64,000 nucleotides of DNA from CAVWZH01 sp963765285 (lineage in GTDB: Bacteria > Acidobacteriota > Terriglobia > Terriglobales > Acidobacteriaceae). Within the stretch, counting starts at the first letter, position 1, and each line of letters begins with the position of its first letter. Shown piece after piece: positions 10,244 to 19,514 of this stretch. A program made the position numbers and the translations under genes. Location: positions 868,001 through 932,000 of the forward strand of contig CAVXVR010000003.1 of the NCBI GenBank assembly GCA_963765285.1, in the 5' to 3' direction. A model generated the notes under the pieces. That model was not told the origin of the DNA. It saw nothing but the letters and a program-made list of their open reading frames with translations, and did not search any database.

Positions 10244-12183
10244 ATGAAGTCAGTCATCATCGGCACCGCCGGCCATATCGACCACGGTAAAACCGCCCTG
10301 GTCAAAGGCTTAACTGGCATCGACGCCGACCGTCTGGACGAAGAAAAGCGGCGCGGCATCACCATCGACATTGGCTTCGCGCATCTCGAGCTGCCCGGCC
10401 CGGGCGGCGAAGTTCTTCGGCTCGGTTTCGTCGATGTTCCCGGCCACGAACGCTTTGTCCGCAACATGCTGGCCGGGATCGGCGGCATCGATCTGGTCTT
10501 GCTGGTGATCGCGGCCGACGAGGGTATCAAGCCGCAGACGCGCGAGCACTTCGATATCTGCCGCCTGCTCGGAGTGCGGAACGGCATCACGGTGCTGACG
10601 AAATCCGACCTCGTCGATCGCGAGACTCTCGAAGTGGTCCGGTTGGAAGTGGAAGATTTTCTGCGTGGGTCATTCTTGGATAACCCAAAAGCGGATAACC
10701 CAAAGGCGGATGACCAAAAAGCGCCCATGATTCCCGTCAGTTCCTTGACCGGCGCGGGAATGGACGAGCTGAAGCGCGCTCTGGTCACGGCCTCCGGCGA
10801 GGTTTCGGAAAAAGATCCCAAGTTGCTGGCCCGGCTGCCGATTGACCGCGTCTTCACCATGAAGGGATTTGGGACGGTGGTCACGGGTACGCTCGTCTCT
10901 GGCCGCATCACCAAAGAAAGCGAGCTGGAACTGTTTCCCGCAGGGCAGCGAGTGCGAGTGCGTGGCGTGCAAGTCCACGGAAATCCAGCGGATGAAGCAG
11001 TAGCCGGACAACGTACCGCGCTGAACCTGGCGGGCATTGCAACCGAAGAACTGGCGCGCGGGATGACGCTGGCGTCCGGTGGAAACTTTTCGTTCGAGTT
11101 CGCGCGCGGATGTTTCGCTTTCGCTGCTGCCCTCGGCCAAGCCACTGAAAAATGGCGCGCGGGTCCACTTTCATGCCTATACGTCGGAGACTATCGCGAC
11201 GGTCAATCTTTACGGGCAAAAGCAGATCGCTCCGGGGCAAAGCGCCTTCGCGCAGTTGCGCCTGGCGCGGCCCTGAGCTGCTTTTGCCGGGAGATCGCTT
11301 CATCATCCGGCAGTTTTCGCCGGTGGTGACGATCGGTGGAGGCGTTGTGCTCGACGCGTTGCCACTCACGCGAAAAGTGCGGAGCGAAGAAACGCTTGCT
11401 TTCCTTGAAACGCTCGCGAAAGGCTCGCCAGAACAGATTCTGCTCGCCCGAGTGTCCCGCCGCAAACAATCGGGACTGGAGCTTTCCGAGGCAGTCGCAG
11501 AAATGAACCTGCCCTTAGCTACAGTGCGCGGCCTGGCCGGGCATCTCAAAGCGAGCGGCGAGCTTTTGTTCTGCGGCCCGGAGGTTTTGCTTTCTCATGC
11601 CTGGTTCGTGAAGGCTATCGAGGATGTGTCGGCGGCCGTAAAGCAGTTCCACGACAAAAATCCCCTGGTTGCCGGCATCGGCAAGGAGGAGTTGCGCGAC
11701 AAGGCCGGACTCAGCCCTGAAGTGTTCTACGCCGTTCTCGAGGAGCTGGTGAGAGAACGGAAACTAGAATCTGCGGGCGAACTGGTCCACCTGCCGGGCC
11801 GTGGCGTGGTCATGCAGGACGAAGAAGCGGCGTCGAAAAAGATTATCGAAGACGCGTTTGCTTCCGCTGGCCTGAAAGTCCCCGCGCTGAAAGATGTACT
11901 CGCCGGGTTGAAGGTGGATAAGACGCGGGCCCACAAAATTGTCACGCTTCTGCTGCGGGATAAAGTGCTGGTGAAGATTTCCGAGGAGTTGGTCTTTCAC
12001 CGCGAAGCTCTGGAGAAGTTGCGACAGCAACTGGCCGCCGAAAAGGCAAAGTCTCCGCGCATGGACGTCGCCCGTTTCAAAGACCTGACCGGCGTGAGCC
12101 GGAAGTATGCGATTCCCTTACTCGAATATCTGGATCGCGAGCATGTGACCAAGCGAGTGGGAGATGAGCGGGTGATCTTGTGA
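10244..12183 (+). CDS. selB: Selenocysteine-specific elongation factor, with two frameshifts
   Basis: GTP-binding translation factor that delivers Sec-tRNA to UGA codons. Domain 1 shows GHIDHGKT at 10-17, the DVPGHERF motif and LTKSD. Domains 2 and 3 are OB-like, and winged-helix repeats follow in the C-terminal half (about 400-645), which in the family bind the SECIS RNA. Reading frame changes at 11082-11084 (AAA for AA) and 11271-11273 (CCC for CC) restore the family sequence (TFRSSSRADV.. LPSAKPLKNGARVHFH, then LLLPGDRFIIR). Corrected length is about 645 residues. A 15-base tandem repeat (10678-10722) adds about 15 residues to domain 1. Neither selA nor selC is in the window. Confidence 0.9.
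10678..10722 (+). repeat. 15-base tandem repeat x3 inside selB
   Basis: Units at 10678-10692, 10693-10707 and 10708-10722 encode DNPKA, DNPKA and DDQKA. The third unit has diverged at four or five bases. It lies between the FLRGSFL and PMIPVSS segments of the GTPase domain, where other SelB proteins have a short loop. Confidence 0.85.
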
Positions 12184-12224
12184 AAACTAATAAGACATTG
12201 CTGAATCCCGGCAGTGCCCTGATT

Positions 12225-12303
12225 AACCACGAAGGACACGAAGTATCACGAAGGTCCTTACTATCAGCGGTTTTCTTCGTGCCCCTTCGTGTCCTTAGTG
12301 GTT
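12225..12303. repeat. AACCACNAAGGACACGAAG inverted repeat, copy 1
   Basis: Arms AACCACGAAGGACACGAAG (12225-12243) and its near-complement ending CCTTAGTGGTT (12303), with the inner motif TCACGAAGG. Sister elements are at 39019-39086 and 41530-41606, and a half copy is at 56471-56500. Confidence 0.8.
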
Positions 12304-12386
12304 GACGCTTTTGGAAGTGCGTACGGCGCTGGCCCTCGTCGATGCCCAGTCCTTCCCACCGGCAGGTCTCAATGATTCAATCGTTC

Positions 12387-12914
12387 TTAAATCTTCTCCT
12401 CCGGAAACTCCACTTCCAGCCCCAGCGGATCGGTAAAGCGGTTGGTTAGATTGGCCAGACCGGTGAGTAAGTGTAGATCTACGACCTCCGGGTCGGCGAA
12501 ATACTTTTTCAACACTGTGAAGTCGGCATCGTTGACGGAATGGGGATCGCGGGTGAGCTTCTCGGCGTAAGCCAGCGCGGCCTGCTCTTTTTCGGCGAAG
12601 CGCGAATAATCTCCGGTTTTCAGCGCCGTCCAATCTTCAGGAGTGATGCCCACCCGCTTGGAAGAGGCCAGATGATGCTGCAGGCAATAGCGGCAACTAT
12701 TGACCATCGAGACCCGGATGTAGATCAGCTCATACAGCTTGCGCTCGAGCGAGCGGCCCACGCTGGCATAAAACGGCAGAAAGTTCTTGAGCATGTCGGG
12801 GCGCTGGGCCAGCGCCTTTTGCGCATTGCCCGGCTTGCCACGCAGCGTCTTTTCGTAGATCTCTTTCACTTCGGGAGATGCCTCTTCCGGTTCGATCAAT
12901 GCGATTCGTGCCAT
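12387..12914 (-). CDS. AhpD-like/carboxymuconolactone decarboxylase family protein
   Basis: About 175 residues from the ATG at 12914 (an ATG at 12944 is also in frame). It carries the AhpD-type redox motif CRYCLQHH after the helix ELIYIRVSMVNS. In the family, CxxC plus a downstream histidine gives peroxidase or disulfide-reductase activity. The helical body and the LLTGLANLTNRFTDPLG tail match peroxidase-related CMD proteins. It is divergent from the DUF4440-like gene, with the start regions about 100 bases apart. Substrate unknown. Confidence 0.85.
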   Translation of the reverse strand: MARIALIEPEEASPEVKEIYEKTLRGKPGNAQKALAQRPDMLKNFLPFYASVGRSLERKLYELIYIRVSMVNSCRYCLQHHLASSKRVGITPEDWTALKTGDYSRFAEKEQAALAYAEKLTRDPHSVNDADFTVLKKYFADPEVVDLHLLTGLANLTNRFTDPLGLEVEFPEEKI

Positions 12915-13014
12915 GAATGCCTCGAGGTGGGGAGAATTTGACATCCGTATAATAGAACAGCGGAAGAAGCCGTTCCTGTTTCGCGTTTTTCTCTTGGGAG
13001 AAGGAGCCTTCCTG

Positions 13015-13464
13015 GTGAAAGCGATTGCCGCCGCCGCGCTGCTGTTCGCTGTTGTCGGTTCACTGTCCCACGGGCAGACTACTTCCGGGCAAGACGACGA
13101 GAAAACCCGCATTCTGGCGCTGGAGAACGCGTGGAACCAGGCGGAAGAGCACAAGGACACGAAATCGCTCGACTCGCTGCTGGCAAGTTCGCTGGTGTAT
13201 ATCGACTACGACGGCAGCCTGATGACCAAGGCGCAGTTCCTGGCTAGCGCGCGGCAGCCGGCGCTGCATCCTGAGGTGATCACGAACGAGTCGATGACGG
13301 TCGAGATTTACGGCGACACCGCGGTTGTGAACGGAGTGTATCGCGAGAAGGGCGTGAATAAAGGCAAGGCGTATTTGCGGCGCGGGCGGTTTACCGATAC
13401 CTGGGTCAAGGTGAATGGGACTTGGCAGTGCGTGGCGAGCCAGTCGACGCTGATTAGTAAGTGA
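13015..13464 (+). CDS. Secreted SnoaL-like/DUF4440 protein
   Basis: 149 residues from the GTG at 13015, chosen because AAGGAG sits eight bases upstream and a signal peptide (KAIAAAALLFAVVGSLSHGQ) then starts at the N-terminus. The mature part is an NTF2/SnoaL-like cone (LENAWNQAEEHKDTKSLDSLLASS.. YGDTAVVNGVYREKG.. FTDTWVKVNGTWQCVASQ), typical of DUF4440 proteins of unknown function. The product is probably periplasmic. Confidence 0.8.
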   Translation: MKAIAAAALLFAVVGSLSHGQTTSGQDDEKTRILALENAWNQAEEHKDTKSLDSLLASSLVYIDYDGSLMTKAQFLASARQPALHPEVITNESMTVEIYGDTAVVNGVYREKGVNKGKAYLRRGRFTDTWVKVNGTWQCVASQSTLISK

Positions 13465-13565
13465 GAGCGGTTTAGCAATGTCAGAACGTCCGTTTGGGTT
13501 GGCCGGTGTTATCACCCGTTTTCGACAGGTATCCTGCTGTTGGCGTTCTGCATGATAACTCTGAT

Positions 13566-14015
13566 ATGAACAGGACTGGCTCTATGACTCGCTTGCTTTG
13601 GCATCTCGTCCAATTCTTCGTGATTGTGCTATGCGCAACGGCAACCCTGGCGGCTTCGGATTCCGATTTCGGCTTCCTATGGATAAGCAGTGTCAGGGCT
13701 GCAGTCCACCAAGGTGAACCTCAGAAGAGTCTCGGTAGCGTTGTCATAGGAGTTTATCTATCCCCAGACAGGAGCCGAAGCGAGTCATTCACAATCACCG
13801 ACGAAACCGGATATGCGATGATTCCGCTCCGACCGGGAAGATATTGCGCCGAAGCTTACGGCACCAATGGGAGAAAGTTGCGCTTAGACGAAAACACCAA
13901 CGGCGGACACCCCATTTGCTTTAACGTCGCCGCACACCAGGTTGCGGAGGCCGGAGTGACGATTTCGCATGATGTGGATTACAAACCCGACATCCCCTCG
14001 AAGGGCGTTGATTAG
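13566..14015 (+). CDS. Hypothetical secreted protein with carboxypeptidase-regulatory-like fold
   Basis: 149 residues from the ATG at 13566, which puts a hydrophobic signal segment (LLWHLVQFFVIVLCATATLAA) near the N-terminus. The middle (GSVVIGVYLSPDRS.. FTITDETGYAMIPLRPGRYCAEAYG) resembles a small transthyretin-like or carboxypeptidase-regulatory beta-sandwich. No specific family was recognised. GC and codon use look a little less biased than in neighbours. Confidence 0.6.
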   Translation: MNRTGSMTRLLWHLVQFFVIVLCATATLAASDSDFGFLWISSVRAAVHQGEPQKSLGSVVIGVYLSPDRSRSESFTITDETGYAMIPLRPGRYCAEAYGTNGRKLRLDENTNGGHPICFNVAAHQVAEAGVTISHDVDYKPDIPSKGVD

Positions 14016-14051
14016 CCGTCCTTAAATGCTACGGCGCTAAGAACAACCTCG

Positions 14052-14567
14052 ATGTCGATCCCATCGTTGAACAAACATCCCGTCCGCATTATCGGTGCCG
14101 GCCTGGCCGGCTCCGAGGCGGCGTGGCAGTGTGCGCGGCGGGGCGTGGCGGTGGAACTGTGCGAGATGCGGCCGGTGCGGTCGACGCCGGCGCACCAGAC
14201 TGGCGATTTTGCGGAGCTGGTGTGCTCGAACTCGCTGAAATCGGAATCGGTGAACACCGCTCCGTGGCTGCTGAAGGAAGAACTGCGGCGGGCGGGGTCA
14301 TTGCTGCTGGAAATTGCTCGTCAGTGCGCGGTGCCGGCGGGGCATGCTCTGGCGGTGGACCGGACTGCGTTTGCGGCGCGGGTGACGGAAGCTATTTCGC
14401 GCGAGCCGCTGATTGCGGTTATGCGGGAGGAAGTGACTCGCGTGGACGAAGGGCAAATTACTGTCATCGCTTCCGGGCCGCTTACTTCGGATGCGCTCGC
14501 GGGGGAGATTGAGCGACTTTGCCTTTCGGCGGGCGACTCAGAAGCTTCGCGGGCGGAGCCTGCCTGA
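14052..14567 (+). CDS. trmFO: tRNA uracil-5-methyltransferase TrmFO, N-terminal part ending at internal TGA
   Basis: TrmFO is the folate- and FAD-dependent enzyme making m5U54 in the tRNA T-loop. This 171-residue part holds the FAD-binding GAGLAGSEAAW motif, the E..EMRPVR segment and FAELVCSNSLKSE, all family hallmarks. It then runs into a palindromic insert (about 14527-14600) and stops at TGA 14565-14567. The rest of the enzyme follows in the same frame. Two outcomes are possible: readthrough or a split enzyme made by restart at the adjacent GTG, or an inactivated gene. Confidence 0.88.
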   Translation: MSIPSLNKHPVRIIGAGLAGSEAAWQCARRGVAVELCEMRPVRSTPAHQTGDFAELVCSNSLKSESVNTAPWLLKEELRRAGSLLLEIARQCAVPAGHALAVDRTAFAARVTEAISREPLIAVMREEVTRVDEGQITVIASGPLTSDALAGEIERLCLSAGDSEASRAEPA

Positions 14568-14600
14568 GTGCCGAAGGGAGCGCCCGCGCCACACAAGCTT
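14528..14600. repeat. Palindromic insert that interrupts trmFO
   Basis: ACTCAG (14536-14541) pairs with CTGAGT (14564-14569), and the stem extends to GGC/GCC with one bulged base. The right side continues into GAGCGCCCGCG. Family members have only a short link here before the LYFFDSISPIVEADSI motif. The TGA stop is within the right arm. Confidence 0.7.
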
Positions 14601-15458
14601 TACTTCTTCGATTCGATCAGCCCGATCGTCGAGGCGGATTCGATCGATATGTCACGAGTCTATCTGGCAGCGCGTTACGACAAGGGCACGGCCGATTACA
14701 TCAACTGCCCGATGTCGAGGGAGGAGTACGACCGCTTCTATGACGCGCTGCTGGCGGCGCAATCGGTCGAAGAGCGTGACTGGGAGAAGTTGAATTACTT
14801 CGAGGGCTGTCTTCCCATCGAGGAAATTGCGCGGCGCGGCCGGGACACGCTGCGTTTTGGGCCGATGAAGCCGGTGGGATTGAAAGATCCGAAGACTGGA
14901 AGACATCCTCATGCGGTGGTGCAGTTGCGCCAGGAAAACCTGCGGGCGGATTCTTACAATCTGGTGGGATTTCAGAATCATTTGAAATTTGGCGAGCAGG
15001 CGCGGGTGCTGCGGCTGATTCCGGGGCTGCAGAATGCGCGCTTTCTGCGCTACGGCCAGATCCATCGCAATACTTACATCAATTCGCCCGCGCTTTTATC
15101 TGGAACCCAGCAGATGAAGCAGCATCCCCGTGTGCTCTTTGCCGGGCAAATCTGCGGAGTTGAGGGATATGTGGAATCGATCGCCACTGGCTTGCTGGCT
15201 GGCATGCACGCCGCCGCGCTTTTCCTGGGCGACGAACCTGTGCCGCCGCCCCGGGAAACGGCGTTTGGCTCGCTGACCCACTACATCACACATGCTGACC
15301 CCGGTCGATTTCAGCCGGCCAATATTACGTTTGACCTTCTGCCTCCGCTGGCGGAAAAAGTCCGGGACCGGGCGGAGCGGCACCGGCGGCAGTGTGAACT
15401 GGCGCTCGACCGGTTTCAGGGCTGGTTTGAGCCTACGGTCGCCTTCCAGAAAAGCTGA
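14568..15458 (+). CDS. trmFO: TrmFO, C-terminal part with its own GTG start
   Basis: 296 residues in the same frame as the upstream part, with a GTG directly abutting its TGA and GGAG at 14555-14558 nine bases before it. It contains the family segments LYFFDSISPIVEADSID, DYINCPMSREEYDRFYDAL, NYFEGCLPIEEIARRG, FGPMKPVGL and NTYINSPALL, plus GQICGVEGYVESIATG near the FAD site. It covers the rest of a normal TrmFO, so the two parts together make about 468 codons against roughly 435-450 in most members. Function as a separate polypeptide is untested. Confidence 0.88.
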   Translation: MPKGAPAPHKLYFFDSISPIVEADSIDMSRVYLAARYDKGTADYINCPMSREEYDRFYDALLAAQSVEERDWEKLNYFEGCLPIEEIARRGRDTLRFGPMKPVGLKDPKTGRHPHAVVQLRQENLRADSYNLVGFQNHLKFGEQARVLRLIPGLQNARFLRYGQIHRNTYINSPALLSGTQQMKQHPRVLFAGQICGVEGYVESIATGLLAGMHAAALFLGDEPVPPPRETAFGSLTHYITHADPGRFQPANITFDLLPPLAEKVRDRAERHRRQCELALDRFQGWFEPTVAFQKS

Positions 15459-15647
15459 CTCGAGCTACTTCCCTTCTTTTCAACTGCTCGGAAACACGTC
15501 CTGTGGGTTCGTTCAACCCCAGTTTTCAGCTCCCGGTTCTCAGTTCTCAGTTGGGAGCGAACAAACTCCGGCCCGGCTGCGTACATCACTGTAGAGCTGA
15601 GGCTTCCCGGCTTACGTCTGCCCGGTTGCCCCGTCCAAACAACGGCC

Positions 15648-16907
15648 ATGGTTCTGCGCGATCTTCTTGGCGATGTAATCCGTACGCTGTGGGCGCATAA
15701 GCTGCGGACTTTCCTGACCATGTTTGGGATCGCCTGGGGCATTGTCTCGATTGTGCTCATGGTGGCGGCGGGCGAAGGCCTGCGCAAAGGCCAGGAGGAA
15801 CAGACTCGGACTCTGGGCAAAGATATTCTGATCGTTTTTCATGGGCGGACCAGCCTGCAAGCAGGCGGAGCGCGCGCCGGGCGAGTGGTGCACTGGGAAG
15901 ATGAAGACGTCAGCGCGGTGCAGGCCGACTCGCCGGATTGCGAGTATGCACTTCCGGAACTCGAGCAAAACGACGTGCGCGCGCACAGCGATTACAACAA
16001 CGCGGCATTCACCGTCACCGGGTCTTATCCGCCATTTGCGTATATTCGCAGCCTGGATGTGGGCGCGGGCCGGTTTTACAACTGGGATGACCAGAGGGAT
16101 TCGCGGCGCGTGGCTTTCCTGGGGAGCGATGCCGCCAAGCAGCTTTTCCCGGGACGGAGTCCCATCGGGGAAATGTTGTATCTGAACGCCTTTCCCTACA
16201 CCGTGATTGGGGTGATGGCGCAGAAAAAACAGGACTCCAGTTACGACGGGTGGGACATACAGAAAGTTTTTGTGCCGTTCGACGCCATGCGGCGCGATTT
16301 TCCAGACAAGCCTCCGGGAACGGCTTATACGTTCGATCAATTGCTGGTGACGCCGCGCTCGGTTGAGCAGCACGAGGCATGCAAGCACGAAGTGCGAGTG
16401 GCATTGGCCAAGATGCACCGCTACGACCCCAACGACAAAGAGGCTTGCCCCATCTGGGACACGGTGCAAGAGGCCAAGGCGTTCAAAACCATGACCGATG
16501 GGATGAAATATTTCCTGGGAGCGGTGGGGATCGTGACTCTGTTGCTCGGCGGACTAGGTGTCATGAACGTGATGATGGTGGCGGTGCGAGAGCGCACGCG
16601 CGAGATCGGCGTGCGCAAGGCATTAGGAGCTCCGGCACGCACCATCCTGAAACAGTTTTTCATCGAGGCATTGCTGATTGCGCTGATCAGCGGCGGCGTC
16701 GGATTGGGCGTGGCCTATGGATTGTGCGCGCTGGTGAACCTGCTGCCCATGCCCGATTTTTTTGCCGGACTGCTGGCCACATGGAAATCCGGATTGCTGG
16801 CATGCGGGTTGCTTGGCACTACGGCGGTGTTGGCGGCTTTGTATCCGGCTCGGAAAGCGGCGTCGATTGATCCGATTGAGGCGCTGCGGTATGAGGCGGG
16901 GGGATGA
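15648..16907 (+). CDS. MacB-type ABC transporter permease (FtsX family), first of a pair
   Basis: 419 residues. One membrane helix near residues 20-42 is followed by a large periplasmic MacB_PCD domain and three C-terminal helices with the FtsX signature (VMMVAVRERTREIGVRKALGA). Such permeases work with an ATPase in macrolide or lipoprotein export or in signalling rather than uptake. No MacB-like ATPase gene is adjacent, so the partner must be encoded elsewhere. The start ATG gives an N-terminal cytoplasmic stretch typical of the family. Confidence 0.9.
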   Translation: MVLRDLLGDVIRTLWAHKLRTFLTMFGIAWGIVSIVLMVAAGEGLRKGQEEQTRTLGKDILIVFHGRTSLQAGGARAGRVVHWEDEDVSAVQADSPDCEYALPELEQNDVRAHSDYNNAAFTVTGSYPPFAYIRSLDVGAGRFYNWDDQRDSRRVAFLGSDAAKQLFPGRSPIGEMLYLNAFPYTVIGVMAQKKQDSSYDGWDIQKVFVPFDAMRRDFPDKPPGTAYTFDQLLVTPRSVEQHEACKHEVRVALAKMHRYDPNDKEACPIWDTVQEAKAFKTMTDGMKYFLGAVGIVTLLLGGLGVMNVMMVAVRERTREIGVRKALGAPARTILKQFFIEALLIALISGGVGLGVAYGLCALVNLLPMPDFFAGLLATWKSGLLACGLLGTTAVLAALYPARKAASIDPIEALRYEAGG

Positions 16908-16940
16908 GGCTCAATAATGATGCTCGCCTCGCGCTTTATT

Positions 16941-16964
16941 GCAATCGCTCGTGCGAGCGATTGC
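16941..16964. repeat. Perfect 11-bp hairpin between the two permease genes
   Basis: GCAATCGCTCG-TG-CGAGCGATTGC, a perfect inverted repeat in the 127-base spacer; the remaining spacer carries CTCGCTCAGGATGA. There is no T-run, so a dispersed repeat or mRNA-stabilising hairpin is more likely than a terminator. Confidence 0.6.
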
Positions 16965-17034
16965 GCGCGGTGGCTCGCCTAGGTCCTTCGCGAGGGAAAA
17001 CCCTCCTCGCTCAGGATGACAAGTCGTCAAAATC

Positions 17035-18291
17035 ATGCTGACTGAGATTATTGTCGAGGCTTGGATCGCGTTGCGACGGAATTACACGCGCACGATGCTG
17101 ACCATGGTGGGCATCGTCTGGGGCATCGCTACGGTCACACTGCTCATCGCCTACGGCAGTAGCTTCCGGCAGATCCTGGTGAACGGGTTCGATGCGTTCG
17201 GAAAGAGCGTCGTCATCTGCTGGCCGCAACAAACCAGCGAGCAGCCCGGCGGACAGCGGGCAGGGAAAAAAGTTCAGTTTGAACTGGCCGACCTGGACAT
17301 GGTGAAGGCGAATGCCCCGCTGGTGAAACACGCCTGCCTGGAAACGGTAAGGCGGCCGGGAATTGCCTACGGAGAACGCATCGTGGGAACGGCTCCGATT
17401 CGCGGCGTCTGCCCGGAATACGGCGAGATGCGCAATGAAATTCCGGCAGAAGGCCGGTGGATAAGCCCGACGGACGAACTGGAGCGGCGGCGCGTTGCCT
17501 TTCTGGGTCGGCGGGTGCGCGAGCAATTGTTCAGCGGACGGCCCGCCGTCGGCGAGACGGTGCAGATCAGGGGCGTGCGTTTCGAAGTGATCGGAGTGAT
17601 GGCGCGCAAAATTCAGTTGAGCAATTATTTCTCGAGCGACGACGATTCGGTCTGGATTCCCTTCAGCGCGGCGGGAGATCTGTGGAATACGAAATATCCG
17701 CAGGTGATGGTATTTGAGCCGATTGCGCCGCAGTTCGAGAAAAAGGCGATGGCCCAGGTGCTGGCTGCGGTTGCGACGCGGCAGCAGTTTTCGCCGACTG
17801 ACAAAAAAGCCATTCAGATGTTTGGCCGCGACGAGTTTCGTCCGGTGATTGACGCAATCACGATTGGCTTAGAAGTCCTGCTCACTTTTGTCGGAGCACT
17901 GACGCTGGGGATCGGCGGCGTTGGAGTGATGAATATCATGCTGGTGTCGGTGGACGAGCGCATTCGGGAAATCGGCCTGCGGCGGGCGCTGGGGGCGAAG
18001 AAGTGGCACATCAAGCTCCAGTTTTTGGCTGAGACTCTGCTGATCATGCTGCTGGGCGGGGCGGCGGGAGTGCTTCTTTCCTACGGAATTGCGGCCGCGG
18101 TGGGCACGCTGCCGCTGATGGGGCCGCTGTTTGAAGACGACTCCGGCAAAGCCGACATTCATCTGAAGATTTCTCTGGCAACGGTGATGCTTTCGACGTT
18201 CGTGCTGCTGGCCGTGGGAGTGGTCAGCGGGCTGGTTCCGGCGCTGCGCGCCTCGAAACTCGATCCCGTGGAAGCTTTACGATACGAATGA
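17035..18291 (+). CDS. MacB-type ABC transporter permease (FtsX family), second of a pair
   Basis: 418 residues with the same plan as the gene before it: N-terminal helix (MLTMVGIVWGIATVTLLIAYG), a periplasmic MacB_PCD domain, and three C-terminal helices with NIMLVSVDERIREIGLRRALGA. The two paralogues are diverged and probably form a heterodimer. It follows 127 bases after the first permease on the same strand. No ATPase or membrane-fusion protein is in the cluster, and the transported substrate cannot be inferred. Confidence 0.9.
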   Translation: MLTEIIVEAWIALRRNYTRTMLTMVGIVWGIATVTLLIAYGSSFRQILVNGFDAFGKSVVICWPQQTSEQPGGQRAGKKVQFELADLDMVKANAPLVKHACLETVRRPGIAYGERIVGTAPIRGVCPEYGEMRNEIPAEGRWISPTDELERRRVAFLGRRVREQLFSGRPAVGETVQIRGVRFEVIGVMARKIQLSNYFSSDDDSVWIPFSAAGDLWNTKYPQVMVFEPIAPQFEKKAMAQVLAAVATRQQFSPTDKKAIQMFGRDEFRPVIDAITIGLEVLLTFVGALTLGIGGVGVMNIMLVSVDERIREIGLRRALGAKKWHIKLQFLAETLLIMLLGGAAGVLLSYGIAAAVGTLPLMGPLFEDDSGKADIHLKISLATVMLSTFVLLAVGVVSGLVPALRASKLDPVEALRYE

Positions 18292-18368
18292 CGGCCACTC
18301 CCAAGTTCCATGCAAAATCCGATTGACCCGGCACGCGGTTCGCAGTACCTTGCTCCGACCTGTCAAGA

Positions 18369-19484
18369 GTGAGGTCAAGCGTGCCGATTTCCTGCGTAGA
18401 CGCGATTGTTCCTGCCTTCCAGCATGCCAGGAAACAACTGCTGGAACCGTTCCGCGCCGCCCAGTGGCTGAAGCTGGCCCTGGTGGGGCTGTTGGCGGGA
18501 GAGCTCCCCTCGGGAGGCTGTAACGGCGGGAACTTTCAAATCCCAACCCAGACCGGCGGCACACGGCATCTGCTTGCCCCTGCCCTGCCGCAATTTCACC
18601 CTGCGCTCTACGCGGCTTCTTTCCTGGTGCTGATCGCGGCGGGATTTGTATTGGCCATGGTTTTGCTCTACGTCAGCAGTGTGATGCGTTTTGTTCTCTT
18701 CGACAGCGTCGTGGCGAAGCAGTGTGACGTTGGATCGAGTTGGATGCGGCGGCAGCGGGAGGGCACACGCTTTTTTGGCTGGAAGCTTCTGCTCATGGCC
18801 GTTTCAGTGATGGGATTGACCATTCTGGTGGGAATCCCGGCAGCGATTGGTTTTGCGGCGGGCTGGTGGAACGACCCTAAGCAGCACCTGGTGCCGCTGA
18901 TTCTCGGCGGTATTGTGGTGTTCTTCCTTTTCCTGCTCTTCATTCTTCTGCTGGCAGTGGCGCAAATGCTGGCCAAAGATTTTGTGGTGCCGCAGATGGC
19001 GCTGGAAGGTTTGAGCGTGACCGAGTCCTGGAGGCGGCTGCTGCTGATGTTGAAAGCGGAAAAAGGCCAGTATGCCGGGTACGTCGGCTTGAAAATTGCG
19101 ATGGCCATCGGTGCCGCGGTGGTGTTCGGAATTATCGATACTATCGTGATCCTGATCGTGGTGATTCCCATCGGCGGGTTCGGCGCCATCACCGTGTTGC
19201 TGGGCAAAACCGCCGGACTGACCTGGAACCCCTACACGATCACTCTGGCCATTGTGGCAGGGTGCACCCTGATTTCATTGCTTCTCTACGTGATTTCTCT
19301 GATCGCGGTTCCTGCGATGGTGTTTTTCCCGGCGTACTCAATTCACTTCTTCGCTGGGCGTTACCCCCTGCTGGAGGCGCTGATCCATCCTGCGCCGCCA
19401 GCTCCGCAGCTTCCTCCGGCCCCGGTGCTGCCGCCTGCGCAGGAACCACCGCCGTTCCTGCCGAGTTCCGAGCCGATCGGGTAG
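18369..19484 (+). CDS. Multi-spanning membrane protein with proline-rich tail
   Basis: 371 residues (GTG at 18369; a second GTG at 18381 is equally plausible). About six hydrophobic segments can be seen, including one near residues 32-47 and long ones near 80-105, 140-165 and 178-205. The C-terminal 40 residues are dominated by Pro and Ala. A short amphipathic start (AIVPAFQHARKQLLEPFRAAQWLKLAL) resembles the DUF4013/glycerophosphodiester-phosphodiesterase membrane-domain class. No catalytic motif was seen. Function unknown; it lies 77 bases after the permease pair. Confidence 0.65.
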   Translation: MRSSVPISCVDAIVPAFQHARKQLLEPFRAAQWLKLALVGLLAGELPSGGCNGGNFQIPTQTGGTRHLLAPALPQFHPALYAASFLVLIAAGFVLAMVLLYVSSVMRFVLFDSVVAKQCDVGSSWMRRQREGTRFFGWKLLLMAVSVMGLTILVGIPAAIGFAAGWWNDPKQHLVPLILGGIVVFFLFLLFILLLAVAQMLAKDFVVPQMALEGLSVTESWRRLLLMLKAEKGQYAGYVGLKIAMAIGAAVVFGIIDTIVILIVVIPIGGFGAITVLLGKTAGLTWNPYTITLAIVAGCTLISLLLYVISLIAVPAMVFFPAYSIHFFAGRYPLLEALIHPAPPAPQLPPAPVLPPAQEPPPFLPSSEPIG

Positions 19485-19514
19485 AAGGATTACCGGCAAC
19501 GGCTTTGAGCCATT

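Noticed and set aside
11271..11277. CCC TGA in selB as a programmed +1 frameshift like prfB
   Set aside because: The motif is similar to CTT TGA C, but no upstream Shine-Dalgarno-like element was seen, a second frameshift exists in the same gene, and the extra base lies in a C run; sequencing error is simpler.
14565..14567. UGA in trmFO as a selenocysteine codon
   Set aside because: TrmFO is not a known selenoprotein, the codon lies in repeat sequence, no SECIS hairpin was identified, and a restart GTG follows at once.
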